A stretch of 64,000 nucleotides of DNA from NCBI RefSeq assembly GCF_010500955.1, contig NZ_QVMJ01000001.1, positions 372,001 through 436,000 of the forward strand, in the 5' to 3' direction. The translations under genes were made by a program, and so were the position numbers. This document shows positions 25,409 to 33,876 of this stretch, piece by piece (the first letter of the stretch is position 1; each line of letters begins with the position of its first letter). The stretch is from Bacteroides sp. 519 (lineage in GTDB: Bacteria > Bacteroidota > Bacteroidia > Bacteroidales > Bacteroidaceae). The notes under the pieces were generated by a model. That model was not told where the DNA came from. It did not search any database and saw nothing but the letters and a program-made list of their open reading frames with translations.

Positions 25409-26158
25409 CTACTTTTTGAGTATTCTCTTTAAATTCTCAACACTCAACAGATTCACCGTCTCGAATTGTCCTTTATAAAATACTGCCCAGTTGTTGAAAA
25501 CGCAAGGCAATTCTTTCGCTTTTTGCAGTGTATCCACTTGAATTAAGGAGGCGGGAATATCGTGCGCATCGCAATACTGCCTTAATACTTCAATGGTTTG
25601 ATAGACAAACGGACACTGCATACTATAATAAATGGTCAGTTCTTTATTATCTATTTCTTGGGTCTTAACATTTTGTGCAAACTGCGGCGTTGTCCCGTCA
25701 AAAGAAAGTGCAAGTAATTCATAGCCATTATCTGTCGTATCCACTACTTCAAATCCAAACTTCTTGGCAAATGATTGGTCGGAAAGCCAAGCTTTTTGCT
25801 TTGTTGATCCGAGCATACAAATGCCTGATTTACCTTTCGCTTTGGCATCAGCCATGCAATACTCCAACAAGGATTTTGCATATCCTTTCCCTTTGTAATC
25901 GCCCAAGACCCACAAGCAATAGAGATAAATGTAGTTGTCGCCGAGGATGGGAACCCAAGCAGTTTCAAGCGGAGCGTATTCGATGAAAACTGTTGCCTTT
26001 GCATTCAACTTTCTAAAGACATGACCTTCGGTTAGTCGGTTTGTAAGCCATTGTCGCTTTGCTTCTATACCCGGATGAGTTACTTTGCTACGAATAATAC
26101 AGCATAGATGTTCGTCGGCAAGGTTTTCGGGTGTTATGTTTATGAAATTGGTATTCAT
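25409..26158 (-). CDS. GNAT acetyltransferase with C-terminal YoaP domain
   Basis: A 249-residue protein. The N-terminal GNAT fold is shown by YLYCLWVLGDYKGKGYAKSL (acetyl-CoA loop, about residues 78-97). The C-terminal about 80 residues (ELTIYYSMQCPFVYQTIEVL ... NNWAVFYKGQF) form the YoaP-like domain, with a thioredoxin-like strand and a single Cys. The substrate is unknown. It lies 26 bp downstream of the DUF4440 gene, so it is the probable last gene of the leftward operon. Confidence 0.8.
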   Translation of the reverse strand: MNTNFINITPENLADEHLCCIIRSKVTHPGIEAKRQWLTNRLTEGHVFRKLNAKATVFIEYAPLETAWVPILGDNYIYLYCLWVLGDYKGKGYAKSLLEYCMADAKAKGKSGICMLGSTKQKAWLSDQSFAKKFGFEVVDTTDNGYELLALSFDGTTPQFAQNVKTQEIDNKELTIYYSMQCPFVYQTIEVLRQYCDAHDIPASLIQVDTLQKAKELPCVFNNWAVFYKGQFETVNLLSVENLKRILKK

Positions 26159-26184
26159 CTGTTTTCAATTCAAATTAAACATTC

Positions 26185-26571
26185 TCAATTGGGTTGTGCA
26201 AAAGACCAATGCGTATGTATGATTTTCCACTGATTAGAAATATCCAATTGATAGACTTCCGTACAATTCATTTTGAATGTTAGGCCATCTCTCTGAACTG
26301 CATAATTATATGTCAATACGGCAATGTCTGTCGATAGCTGTACTGTTGGATTTATCATTTCGTACTGGTCAATTTTAATCTTGCCTCTGACTGTGTTGTA
26401 GTATTCCGTCAAGGCCTTTTTACTTTCCAGTTTACGCTCGAATGCAGGGTCGATATAAACAATGTCCTCAGATGTCAGTTCTAAAAATCCATCAGGGTTT
26501 CCATTGTTCCAAAGTTCCAATGCCCGCCTTTCTGAGGCAATAATCAAATCCTTTATTTCATTTTCTGTCAT
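26185..26571 (-). CDS. SnoaL/DUF4440-like (NTF2 fold) protein
   Basis: A 128-residue single-domain protein. The N-terminal helix ASERRALELWNNGNPDGFLE, then EDIVYIDPAFERKLESKKAL and the C-terminal VYQLDISNQWKIIHTHWS, match the DUF4440/SnoaL-like NTF2 fold. The reaction cannot be inferred. Its ATG overlaps the TGA of a GNAT remnant (ATGA), so the gene was translationally coupled to a now broken acetyltransferase. Confidence 0.75.
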   Translation of the reverse strand: MTENEIKDLIIASERRALELWNNGNPDGFLELTSEDIVYIDPAFERKLESKKALTEYYNTVRGKIKIDQYEMINPTVQLSTDIAVLTYNYAVQRDGLTFKMNCTEVYQLDISNQWKIIHTHWSFAQPN

Positions 26572-26700
26572 ATTTCTTTCAATTTCACATAAATCAATTC
26601 GTCCATATATTCGCCGTTGTTGAACAACGCTTTATCCAATCAGACTTTGAACTGAAGTCCTGCTTTTTTCGATACGTGTTTAATCGTGTTATATATAATA
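26568..26700 (-). pseudogene. GNAT acetyltransferase C-terminal remnant
   Basis: In one minus-strand frame the translation reads IKHVSKKAGLQFKV, a TGA stop, then LDKALFNNGEYMDELIYVKL. That is the end of a GNAT family member (LF-NGEY-DELIY). The 5' part is absent, replaced by the adjacent hypothetical gene. It is too short to be functional. Confidence 0.65.
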
Positions 26701-27303
26701 TTCCTTTGAGACAAAAGAAGGATATTGGTCTTTATCTAATGTTTTGTCAAGAGTAACAGGATCGACATCATAGAGTTTCGGAATATATTCAAACCTCAAT
26801 TTCCCGTCTTCCATATAGAATCTAACATCCGGATCAAAAGCAACGGAGCGATATTTTTCGTTGTCGGAAGGAAGGTCTCTGTAAAGTAGCTGTTGCTCTT
26901 TCCATGTTAATTGGTCATTTTGCAACGCTACATCATAGACCCCATACACCACAGCTTCCATCGTATGGTCGGTAACGGTGGAAGACTGGCAATACATATA
27001 ACCGGTTATCTGTCTGCTGCTTTTACGAATCGCTAATTTATATTGGAATACGCTCGTACCGGTATAATCTTTCTTCATCCCGCTACGTTTTTTGTTTGCG
27101 TCGAGAATATAGATCTTTTCATTGGTAACAGTTGTCATGTTGAACTGTATTCCGTTTTCTGTCACGAGCAGATCGGAAAAGGTCATTATATCCGAATATA
27201 CACCTTCCAATGTGTCGTTTTCTAATCGGTAAATGACATCATCAGTTTTTAATGGTTTGCCAATGACATTGTTCCTTATATATGTTACGATATCATTCTT
27301 CAT
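26689..27303 (-). CDS. Unrecognised 204-aa protein in the detoxification operon
   Basis: I do not recognise the family. The ATG at 27303 overlaps the TGA of the PPOx/zinc-ribbon gene (ATGA), a stronger argument than the upstream start at 27312. The protein is soluble and beta-rich, with aromatic-rich strands (ITGYMYCQSSTVTDHTMEAV, VRFYMEDGKLRFEYIPKLYD). It has no signal peptide. Its last codons run into the GNAT remnant, so the C-terminus may not be original. Confidence 0.55.
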   Translation of the reverse strand: MKNDIVTYIRNNVIGKPLKTDDVIYRLENDTLEGVYSDIMTFSDLLVTENGIQFNMTTVTNEKIYILDANKKRSGMKKDYTGTSVFQYKLAIRKSSRQITGYMYCQSSTVTDHTMEAVVYGVYDVALQNDQLTWKEQQLLYRDLPSDNEKYRSVAFDPDVRFYMEDGKLRFEYIPKLYDVDPVTLDKTLDKDQYPSFVSKEYYI

Positions 27304-28001
27304 TGCTTCCAACGTTTAAGGGTAGATAAAAACTCGTGGAGTATCGGCCGTGCCTCATCCGGAGTAAAGTTGTTTCCTGTTTCTTTGTTCCAATGATCGA
27401 TGTATTTCAAATTGGTTTCCATCATCTCTTCCATTGTTACATCGTGGGTAAATGCTCCATTTTGATAACAATAGTGACAATACTCCCCGTTAGGAGTTCC
27501 ATCTGCATTCGTGCCAAAATCTTCTGCGGTTCTCATGTTCATACCGCAGCTTTGACAGATTGGGTCATTCGCCGTCTCTTCTTTACCCACCACAAAACTT
27601 GTTGAGTTGAAGTTGCTGTAATAGCGACCGGATTCGGCAGTAAATCTTAATAGTATAAAATCTCCACCGTCTACTCCGCCTTGATAATAGATGGAAAAAT
27701 CGTCCTTCCAAATAGCCTTTTTGGTATCCGGATCATCAACAACCTCCATTGTGCCTTTTAGCATCACTCCCTCGAAAGAATCTTTGTCGTAAAAGTAAAT
27801 ACAGGCTTTCGGATTGTTCCGGTATTGTTTGATTCTCACAGACAGGCTATTGGTATGCCAATAGAATGTTTTGACACCTTCTTGTTTAACAGGTGCCAAC
27901 ATTGCCTTTGTGTTTGGATAACCATCCTCATCAACAGAACTTATAAAGCTAACGTTCTGTTTGCGAATCATTTGTTCAATTGTTTCGGTAATATTTTTCA
28001 T
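27300..28001 (-). CDS. Pyridoxamine-phosphate-oxidase-like / zinc-ribbon fusion
   Basis: A 233-residue two-domain protein. The N-terminal PPOx-like split barrel (VSFISSVDEDGYPNTKAML ... YRNNPKACIYFYD) probably binds flavin. The C-terminal zinc ribbon (CQSCGMNM ... NGEYCHYCYQNG) is followed by the linker FTPDEARPILHEFLSTLKRW, the same module as in the truncated gene at 23110-23473. The start overlaps the VOC gene stop (ATGA). A flavin or small-molecule sensing or reduction role is inferred. Confidence 0.8.
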   Translation of the reverse strand: MKNITETIEQMIRKQNVSFISSVDEDGYPNTKAMLAPVKQEGVKTFYWHTNSLSVRIKQYRNNPKACIYFYDKDSFEGVMLKGTMEVVDDPDTKKAIWKDDFSIYYQGGVDGGDFILLRFTAESGRYYSNFNSTSFVVGKEETANDPICQSCGMNMRTAEDFGTNADGTPNGEYCHYCYQNGAFTHDVTMEEMMETNLKYIDHWNKETGNNFTPDEARPILHEFLSTLKRWKQ

Positions 28002-28402
28002 TGCTCTATTTGTTTAAGTGGAGTAAATAATTCTATCAGGTTCTCTTCCGGGTCGTACAGATGGACAACACGCATTCCCCAGCCGGGCATATCCATTGGT
28101 TGGTTAATGAATTTAATTCCTTTTGCCGAAAATGCCTGATAAGTCTCATCTACATTTTCTACCTCAAAAGATATCATCGACTTTTCGCGATAACCTGTGG
28201 GTTGCGTTTTGTCGGCGTTACCAACAGCGGGAGCCATCAGGTCCGACGTGAATATGGCAAGCCCTTCTATTCCGTCGGCTACTTTGAAGCTGCCATAACA
28301 GTCTTCAACATCCCATGCAGCTTCTAAACCAAGTTGCTTGGTATAAAAGTCGAAACACTTTCGATAGTCTTTGACCAATAGTCTTACGTTATTGAATTTC
28401 AT
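27998..28402 (-). CDS. VOC-family (glyoxalase-like) protein
   Basis: A 134-residue VOC-fold protein. The start (MKFNNVRLLVKDYRKCFDFY) and the end (GWGMRVVHLYDPEENLIELF) are diagnostic. The metal-ligand Glu near the C-terminus (IELF) is present. Members include glyoxalases and antibiotic-binding resistance proteins; the substrate is unknown. It is part of the overlapping leftward gene chain. Confidence 0.85.
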   Translation of the reverse strand: MKFNNVRLLVKDYRKCFDFYTKQLGLEAAWDVEDCYGSFKVADGIEGLAIFTSDLMAPAVGNADKTQPTGYREKSMISFEVENVDETYQAFSAKGIKFINQPMDMPGWGMRVVHLYDPEENLIELFTPLKQIEQ

Positions 28403-28441
28403 ATCTGTTCTATTTTTATTAGTTGTTAAATAATTAGAATG

Positions 28442-29041
28442 TTATTTCGGCGAAAGCCCATTGGTGTAATACTGGTAGCTCTCTTCTATAATTTCAGGAG
28501 TATCGGCATCTAACGCATACAAGATTTCACGGCAGAAATCTAATGGGGCTGTTCCGTTGGCTGTAACAATGTTGCCGTCTCTGACGGCTTGTTTGTTGAC
28601 ATAGTTGGCTTCGCCGGTGTATTTTTCTCCGGCATACTGTTTCAGATAATCCAATCCGTTGCTTGTATGCTTCACATTGTTGAGAATGCCATTTGCTCCG
28701 AGAAATACCGAAGCGTTGCATATTCCGGCAACTAACTTATTCTCCTTCACAGCTTTCTCTACGAGCGGAACAATTTGCGCCGCTTCGGGCGAAAACCAAC
28801 GCATGCCGCCAATCAAAATCAGTCCGGCATAATCGGTTGGTAGGTCATTAATGTCGTAGTCGGGTAAGACTTTGAATCCGCCTATCGATAAGATAGGGTC
28901 TTTGGTTACTGACATTGTTTTTACGGTGTATTTGATCGGGCTTCCGGGCTTTACTCCTATATTCAAACAGGTGGAGATATAAGCACCTTCCCAATCAGCA
29001 AACTTATCTAAGAGTACAAAAATTACTTCTTTTTTATTCAT
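28442..29041 (-). CDS. DJ-1/PfpI family protein
   Basis: A 199-residue DJ-1/PfpI-fold protein. The nucleophile-elbow motif VAGICNASVFLGANG (about 102-116) carries the conserved Cys, and ILIGGMRW (about 74-81) supplies the conserved Gly-rich turn. Enzymes of this fold act as glyoxalases, amidases or chaperones. The start is 7 bp after the hydrolase stop. Confidence 0.85.
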   Translation of the reverse strand: MNKKEVIFVLLDKFADWEGAYISTCLNIGVKPGSPIKYTVKTMSVTKDPILSIGGFKVLPDYDINDLPTDYAGLILIGGMRWFSPEAAQIVPLVEKAVKENKLVAGICNASVFLGANGILNNVKHTSNGLDYLKQYAGEKYTGEANYVNKQAVRDGNIVTANGTAPLDFCREILYALDADTPEIIEESYQYYTNGLSPK

Positions 29042-29048
29042 TGTATTT

Positions 29049-29756
29049 TTATTTAATTACTGTTTCTAACCAATTCTCTAAGTATTCCAATTGCTCTTTT
29101 GTATGGAAATAATGCTCTCCACCCGGCATAACATCTACCGTACAGCTATTCTGTATTACAAATGAATCAAGAACGCATCTTTCTGTCAGATTATCGTTTT
29201 CTCCATACAAGATAAATGTAGGACTATTCCACTTGCCAACAGGATTGTTTCGGACATATTCGTAATAATTCCACGACAGTGTCTCCCCAAAAGAAGTTTC
29301 ATGTTCTCCCTTCTCTTTTAACTCTTCTTCTGAGATACTTGACCACTTCATCATATTCTGTATCAACCGCTCCATATCGAGAATGGGAGAAAGGAAAAGG
29401 CATTTGTCAAACTTTATATCCCGATATGCTAATAGGCTGAAATAAGCCCCTAAACTGCAAGCATATAAAGATATGCTTTTGTATTTGTTTTTGACGAATG
29501 AATAAATCTCTTTCAAATCGTGTACGCCATTCTGTGCAGTACATGAGTATTGTTCAGATGCACGTTCTCCATGTTCAGGCAAGTCAAAACTTAGAACCTG
29601 ATATCCTAATTTTACAGCAATATTTGCAAAGTGTTCAGCTTCTTCTTTTTTTGATTGTTTACCATGTACATACAAGTATAACCTATCCGAAGCAGAGCCA
29701 TACAGGATTGCCGGAATATCATTGATTTTTATTTTCTCTTGTCTATCTATTGGCAT
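29049..29756 (-). CDS. Alpha/beta hydrolase
   Basis: A 235-residue serine hydrolase-like protein. The nucleophile elbow is YACSLGAYFSLL (Ser at about 101), the oxyanion strand is LYLYVHGKQSKKEEAEHF, an acid in LYGENDNLTERC (about 180) and the catalytic His in PGGEHYFHTKEQL (about 215). The elbow reads A-C-S-L-G rather than G-x-S-x-G, with Ala at the first position. Substrate unknown. Confidence 0.8.
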   Translation of the reverse strand: MPIDRQEKIKINDIPAILYGSASDRLYLYVHGKQSKKEEAEHFANIAVKLGYQVLSFDLPEHGERASEQYSCTAQNGVHDLKEIYSFVKNKYKSISLYACSLGAYFSLLAYRDIKFDKCLFLSPILDMERLIQNMMKWSSISEEELKEKGEHETSFGETLSWNYYEYVRNNPVGKWNSPTFILYGENDNLTERCVLDSFVIQNSCTVDVMPGGEHYFHTKEQLEYLENWLETVIK

Positions 29757-29766
29757 TTAGTTCTCT

Positions 29767-30579
29767 TTATTTTTTAGCAACAACAAACATTTCGCTATTG
29801 GACGTGAAGTCGTTGCCGTCTAAAATATTCTTGTGTATAGTTACTTTTCGGAAGCCTATATTTCGCAAAACCAACGTGATTTCTTCTTCCGAATAATACC
29901 TGTCCCAAACAAGGAAATGTTTTGTTTCATCTTTAGTCAGCAGGTTATATTGATAGCCAAATGCTTTATTCTCGGGGTAATGGAAAGTTTGGCTCAATAG
30001 TAAATATTCATTTTGACTCCAAAAGCCTCCAGTTGGAGCATAATCCCAACTTCTACTTTCCTGCTTGTCATTTACTAATGCTTCTGTAAAGATGTCGAAT
30101 ATGAAAGTCCCGTCTTCGTCAAGAGATTGATAGATATTCTTTAATAGTTTATCCCTGTCGTTATCTGAGTGAGTACCCAAGTCACAATAAATCAGGATAA
30201 CTGTATCGTATTTCCCATCGGGGTACTCATTAATGTAATCGCTGAAAATGTAATGAATATCTTTTCTTTCAGTGGTCGCATATTCAATGGATACCTTGTT
30301 GAAATCAACGCCTGTTACTTCATATCCTTTGTCTCTAAATAAAGACGTGTATAAGCCGGGGCCGCATCCTAAATCGAGTAGACGGCTTTTCAGCTTTGAT
30401 TGACTAAGTACAAAGTCTATAATCTTCGATATGGATTCCTGTTTCCGGCTGGCTCCGTCAGACATTGGGTTCAAATGTTCTTTCAACATCTGTTGCTGAA
30501 TATATGAGTCAGTCCATATATTACAATCCGTCCTTTCAAATAATTGGGGCTTAGTATCTTTTATTTTCATATTTTCCAT
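29767..30579 (-). CDS. Class I SAM-dependent methyltransferase
   Basis: A 270-residue methyltransferase. Motif I LLDLGCGPGLYTSLF (about 67-81) and motif II-like YEVTGVDFNKVSIEYA (about 87-102) are clear. The C-terminal segment GNDFTSNSEMFVVAKK is nearly repeated by a remnant at 40722-40803. It overlaps the upstream iron-sulfur gene by 13 bp. Substrate unknown. Confidence 0.85.
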   Translation of the reverse strand: MENMKIKDTKPQLFERTDCNIWTDSYIQQQMLKEHLNPMSDGASRKQESISKIIDFVLSQSKLKSRLLDLGCGPGLYTSLFRDKGYEVTGVDFNKVSIEYATTERKDIHYIFSDYINEYPDGKYDTVILIYCDLGTHSDNDRDKLLKNIYQSLDEDGTFIFDIFTEALVNDKQESRSWDYAPTGGFWSQNEYLLLSQTFHYPENKAFGYQYNLLTKDETKHFLVWDRYYSEEEITLVLRNIGFRKVTIHKNILDGNDFTSNSEMFVVAKK

Positions 30580-31277
30580 ACGCTTACTTCTTTATTCATA
30601 TATCTCTGTGTCCACGGGCAATGAACCATGCATTTCAGGCAGGTAGTGCATTTATCCACATATATCATTTTTTCGCGCTCTATACCCGGCTGCCAAACAG
30701 TACCTTTCAGAGCATTAGGTTTGCAAATATCCAAACAAATCCGACAGTTGCCACACTGAACAGTGGACGGATTATTTAATACTGTGTTCAATGGCATATC
30801 GGTCAAAACTGCACCCCAAGTTTGACAACAACCAAATTCCTTATTTACCAATAAATTGTTTTTACCAATCCAACCCAATCCGGCATGAGTAGCAAGGGTT
30901 TTCAACGGGAGCATTGTTTTTCCAAACATCCCGTCAAAGTTACTCGTTGCTATCTGGTTGGCATCCGAAAGTGAATAGGCTTTGTAACCGTCCTTTTCAA
31001 TGGACTCTGCAAGCAGGTCGGATATGCGGTACATGTCCATTTCATAAGCATAATGCTCGTCGTCATTGAAATAGTTGCGTGCAACCATATCTGGTACATA
31101 GTTAGGATTGTCGCTGACCCTTTTCAGGTATTCGGGGGAACACTTAACGCCAAACAGTATCGCAGACGAAAATCCCCGATTTTGCTTTTCAGCTAAACCG
31201 GAGATATCAACAAAGTGGATAAATTCTATTCCCTGTTGTTTTAACTCATTCGCGACTGATTCGTTAAGTGGGTTCAT
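30567..31277 (-). CDS. 4Fe-4S double-cluster protein related to epoxyqueuosine reductase
   Basis: A 236-residue protein with two ferredoxin-type motifs near the C-terminus: CGNCRICLDICKPNAL and CTTCLKCMVHCPWTQ. The middle segment HAGLGWIGKNNLLVNKEFG is typical of the QueG/epoxyqueuosine-reductase group. It is shorter than full-length QueG and lacks the C-terminal HEAT-like part, so a different reductase is likely. It is cotranscribed with the methyltransferase, suggesting a shared substrate. Confidence 0.8.
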   Translation of the reverse strand: MNPLNESVANELKQQGIEFIHFVDISGLAEKQNRGFSSAILFGVKCSPEYLKRVSDNPNYVPDMVARNYFNDDEHYAYEMDMYRISDLLAESIEKDGYKAYSLSDANQIATSNFDGMFGKTMLPLKTLATHAGLGWIGKNNLLVNKEFGCCQTWGAVLTDMPLNTVLNNPSTVQCGNCRICLDICKPNALKGTVWQPGIEREKMIYVDKCTTCLKCMVHCPWTQRYMNKEVSVWKI

Positions 31278-31308
31278 TTATTTGTTAATGAAATGCAAAG
31301 ATACTATC

Positions 31309-32169
31309 TTATTCCACAGGAATATAGATTTCAGTTTTTAACTTTTCGGCTTCTGTTCTGTCAGGGTGATTCAGATACTTTTCGAAGCAATGGTAATCCC
31401 GAAGTTTCAAGTTGTTTTCGGGAAGCAGACGAGCATATATCGTATCATAAACGGCATCCAAGTTGCTGTATGAACCCTGATAATGAAACACAGCAAACTT
31501 TCCCGCTTTGATTTCTTTTACTCCAATATTGCCCTGTGCCTTTACGTCTTTTTTAACGACAAGGCAAATATCGGTGCGGAGTTTATCGCTTTCTGTCACT
31601 TTCGGGTCATCGTGATAAATGGCGATATGCTCCATTCCTGCCGTAAAGAGCTTGTGTTCTTTGACGAATTGCCACAAACGTTGCCATGAACCGGAGAAGT
31701 CGAGGCTTCCGTATTCACCTGTGAGTTTAATGTAAATGGCTTGCTTGGCTTCAATCTCCACTATTTTGGGTGCTTTTATCTTTAACTGCATGTCCTTCTT
31801 TTCTGCTTTCATAATGGTAAAATCTTTATTGGTACGGTATTCTGACGGCGAAATACCATATTGTTGTTTGAATGCTTTTGATAAAGACGCAGGAACATCG
31901 TAGCCGACACGGTAAGCTATTTCAGCAACAGACATATCGGTATATCGAATCAAACGGGCAGCAGTTTCCAGCCGAACCCTAATGATATAAGTTCCGATAG
32001 GTTCTCCCATAAACGCACGGGTAATGCGGTGGAAGTGATAGGGAGAGAAATGACTTATTTCAGCCAGTTTTGTCAAATCAACGGCTTGATCCAAGTGATT
32101 GTTGATATACTCCATAATGATATTGATCTGTTTCTGGTATTCCTCTATGGTCGATATTCGTTGTTGCAT
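31309..32169 (-). CDS. AraC-family regulator with GyrI-like domain (second copy)
   Basis: A 286-residue paralogue of the gene at 24413-25360. HTH segments: YINNHLDQAVDLTKLAEISH, FSPYHFHRITRAF and YGISPSEYR. GyrI-like domain: KQAIYIKLTGEYGSLDFSGS ... AGKFAVFHYQGSY ... KTEIYIPVE. It sits 14 bp after a membrane-protein gene and 31 bp before the iron-sulfur gene in the leftward operon, so it probably controls its own operon in response to a small molecule. Confidence 0.85.
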   Translation of the reverse strand: MQQRISTIEEYQKQINIIMEYINNHLDQAVDLTKLAEISHFSPYHFHRITRAFMGEPIGTYIIRVRLETAARLIRYTDMSVAEIAYRVGYDVPASLSKAFKQQYGISPSEYRTNKDFTIMKAEKKDMQLKIKAPKIVEIEAKQAIYIKLTGEYGSLDFSGSWQRLWQFVKEHKLFTAGMEHIAIYHDDPKVTESDKLRTDICLVVKKDVKAQGNIGVKEIKAGKFAVFHYQGSYSNLDAVYDTIYARLLPENNLKLRDYHCFEKYLNHPDRTEAEKLKTEIYIPVE

Positions 32170-32183
32170 CTTATTTACTGAAA

Positions 32184-32663
32184 TTAGATTCCTAAAACTC
32201 TCATTACTTCTTCCGCATGTTCACGGCAGTAAGCCTGAGTGAATGCTATAAAAGGAATTCCTATTAATACGCTTGTTAATAATCCGTTTCCTAAAGCCTT
32301 GTAATCTTTTTCTTTTAATGTAATCCATAAACCCAATACGATATTGAGCGTCATAATGATATGGGAGAATTGGGTCAAAAGATCAATTCCGCTTTTCCAC
32401 GGAAAGACAAACAAGCCCATTGTTCCGAAGAACATCATCGGCACTACGGCAATTGTAAGCCACATTTTGTTCTTTGTTCTGAAATAGAAGATTAACCCCA
32501 GCAGGAATGCGATACTCGATGGAGCACATGCATTGAAAACAAGCCACTGAACAACGCTCACTTTAGCAATGCCCAGAAAATACCATGTACTGTTGGCAAC
32601 GGTTAATAGAAGGATAACCGCCAGGATAATACTTGTAACTCGTTCTGTTTTTGTCATACTCAT
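32184..32663 (-). CDS. Four-helix integral membrane protein, unknown
   Basis: A 159-residue protein with about four transmembrane segments (about 10-28, 40-62, 68-88, 100-118) and a conserved-looking KVSVVQWLVFNACAPSS motif. A close paralogue is encoded at 38844-39317 (KISVVQWVAFNSCSPTS), and both end in HAEE-(V/M)-(M/L)-(R/K)-x-L. Function unknown. As first gene after the TACCTTTG box it heads the leftward operon. Confidence 0.65.
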   Translation of the reverse strand: MSMTKTERVTSIILAVILLLTVANSTWYFLGIAKVSVVQWLVFNACAPSSIAFLLGLIFYFRTKNKMWLTIAVVPMMFFGTMGLFVFPWKSGIDLLTQFSHIIMTLNIVLGLWITLKEKDYKALGNGLLTSVLIGIPFIAFTQAYCREHAEEVMRVLGI

Positions 32664-32686
32664 TTCTTTTATTTTATTTGTTGTTG

Positions 32687-32694
32687 CAAAGGTA
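32687..32694 (-). promoter_or_regulatory. -7 box TACCTTTG heading the leftward detoxification operon
   Basis: A perfect TAnnTTTG, 23 bp upstream of the membrane-protein ATG. Downstream gaps are at most 39 bp or overlaps as far as 25409. Confidence 0.6.
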
Positions 32695-32771
32695 TGGTGA
32701 AAACAGATTTAGGACTTTTCCTATCTTGCTAACTTATCCATGATGACGCTATATTGCTACATGATATAAAA

Positions 32772-32978
32772 TTATTGCTCCCCAAAATATTCTCTTCGTA
32801 ACTCAACACGAGTAATATTCAGTATCCGAAAGATTTTGGAGTACTTGTTTTCGGATTGACTGGCTTTATTCACCTGTTCCAAAAAGCATCCATAGGTACT
32901 TTGCATTTCTTCGTTTGTGTTTTCTTGTGAAGATTCAGACAATAAGCTGAATAACTCCGTCTTTACTAATTCATTCAT
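32772..32978 (-). CDS. Small unknown protein (68 aa)
   Basis: The ATG at 32978 (MNELVKTELF) is preferred over the one two codons upstream. The protein is acidic-to-neutral and helical, with Q/S/E-rich centre (SSQENTNEEMQS) and a basic end (ITRVELRREYFGEQ). No recognised family; it might be a short regulator. It lies alone between two leftward units, with about 90-bp gaps on both sides. Confidence 0.4.
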   Translation of the reverse strand: MNELVKTELFSLLSESSQENTNEEMQSTYGCFLEQVNKASQSENKYSKIFRILNITRVELRREYFGEQ

Positions 32979-33077
32979 AAGCATAATTTTTTGATGATTA
33001 ATATTGATTGTCAGACCGAAGTCCTGTTTTATGCTGAATGATTTTTTATTTATGTGTTTTATCGTTCTTACTACTTT

Positions 33078-33875
33078 TTATAATTCTGATGGGGATTTGT
33101 TTGTTAAATTCTTAGCTTCTTTTACAAAATGAGAAAAATCAGTATAGCCCAATTCGTCATATAAATCATAACTACCTTTGGCTCTATAGCTTTTCAATGC
33201 TGTTTTGAAGCGTAGGGCTTTAAAGCATTGTTTAGGCGATACTCCTAATACTTCTTTGAAATATCTGTTGAGAGTAGGATTTGATACTCCGACCTCTTTG
33301 CTTACAACATTTAGCTTGTAATCATGGCTATTATTAATGTAGTAAATTGCTTTTGTTACGGCTTTAAGCTTAAAGTCAGAACTAAAGATTTTCATATTAC
33401 TTAAAAGCCAATTCTCTACAAACAGAACCCGCTCATCAAAAGAGGTTTTCAATTTTAGTTCGTCTATTATTTTTTGATTTAGATATTTTTGCAATGGCAA
33501 GCTATTATCTACCAAAGTCGGAATATCTTCGGATAAACAGGAGTATAAAACTCCCGGCTTGAATTTTATTGAAAATTCATGGGTTCCGGGAGCGTGTATC
33601 ACGGCGATTGCGTCTGTCAAACTGCCGGAGATTTTATCTCCTGATGTATCAGACATACCCTGTCCACGATGAACTTTGAATGTTTGGCTCTTGTCTGACA
33701 AGTAAACTGAAACTATAACATTAGCATTGGGCAAAGCTATAAGTGAGAACGGATTTATAGAATTGTCCGGAGTTTTTATTTCGAAATAATACTCGACAAT
33801 ATCCTTTAGTTCAAAACAGGGATATTTAATCTCTATTTTTTCTTCATCTTCAAATATGACTTTGCCCTTTACCAT
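33078..33875 (-). CDS. AraC-family transcriptional regulator
   Basis: A 265-residue regulator with an N-terminal ligand-binding-like region (LIALPNANVIVSVYL ... PGTHEFSIKFKPG) and a C-terminal AraC double HTH (DYKLNVVSKEVGVSNPTLNR ... FKEVLGVSPKQCFKALRF ... YDELGYTDFSHFVKEAKNLT). It starts 1 bp after the stop of the next gene upstream (33877), so it is cotranscribed with that unknown protein and may sense its product. Confidence 0.8.
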   Translation of the reverse strand: MVKGKVIFEDEEKIEIKYPCFELKDIVEYYFEIKTPDNSINPFSLIALPNANVIVSVYLSDKSQTFKVHRGQGMSDTSGDKISGSLTDAIAVIHAPGTHEFSIKFKPGVLYSCLSEDIPTLVDNSLPLQKYLNQKIIDELKLKTSFDERVLFVENWLLSNMKIFSSDFKLKAVTKAIYYINNSHDYKLNVVSKEVGVSNPTLNRYFKEVLGVSPKQCFKALRFKTALKSYRAKGSYDLYDELGYTDFSHFVKEAKNLTNKSPSEL

Positions 33876-33876
33876 G

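Noticed and set aside
27825..28139. Plus-strand frames over the detoxification operon and the GH2 gene
   Set aside because: They are antisense shadows of strongly supported genes.
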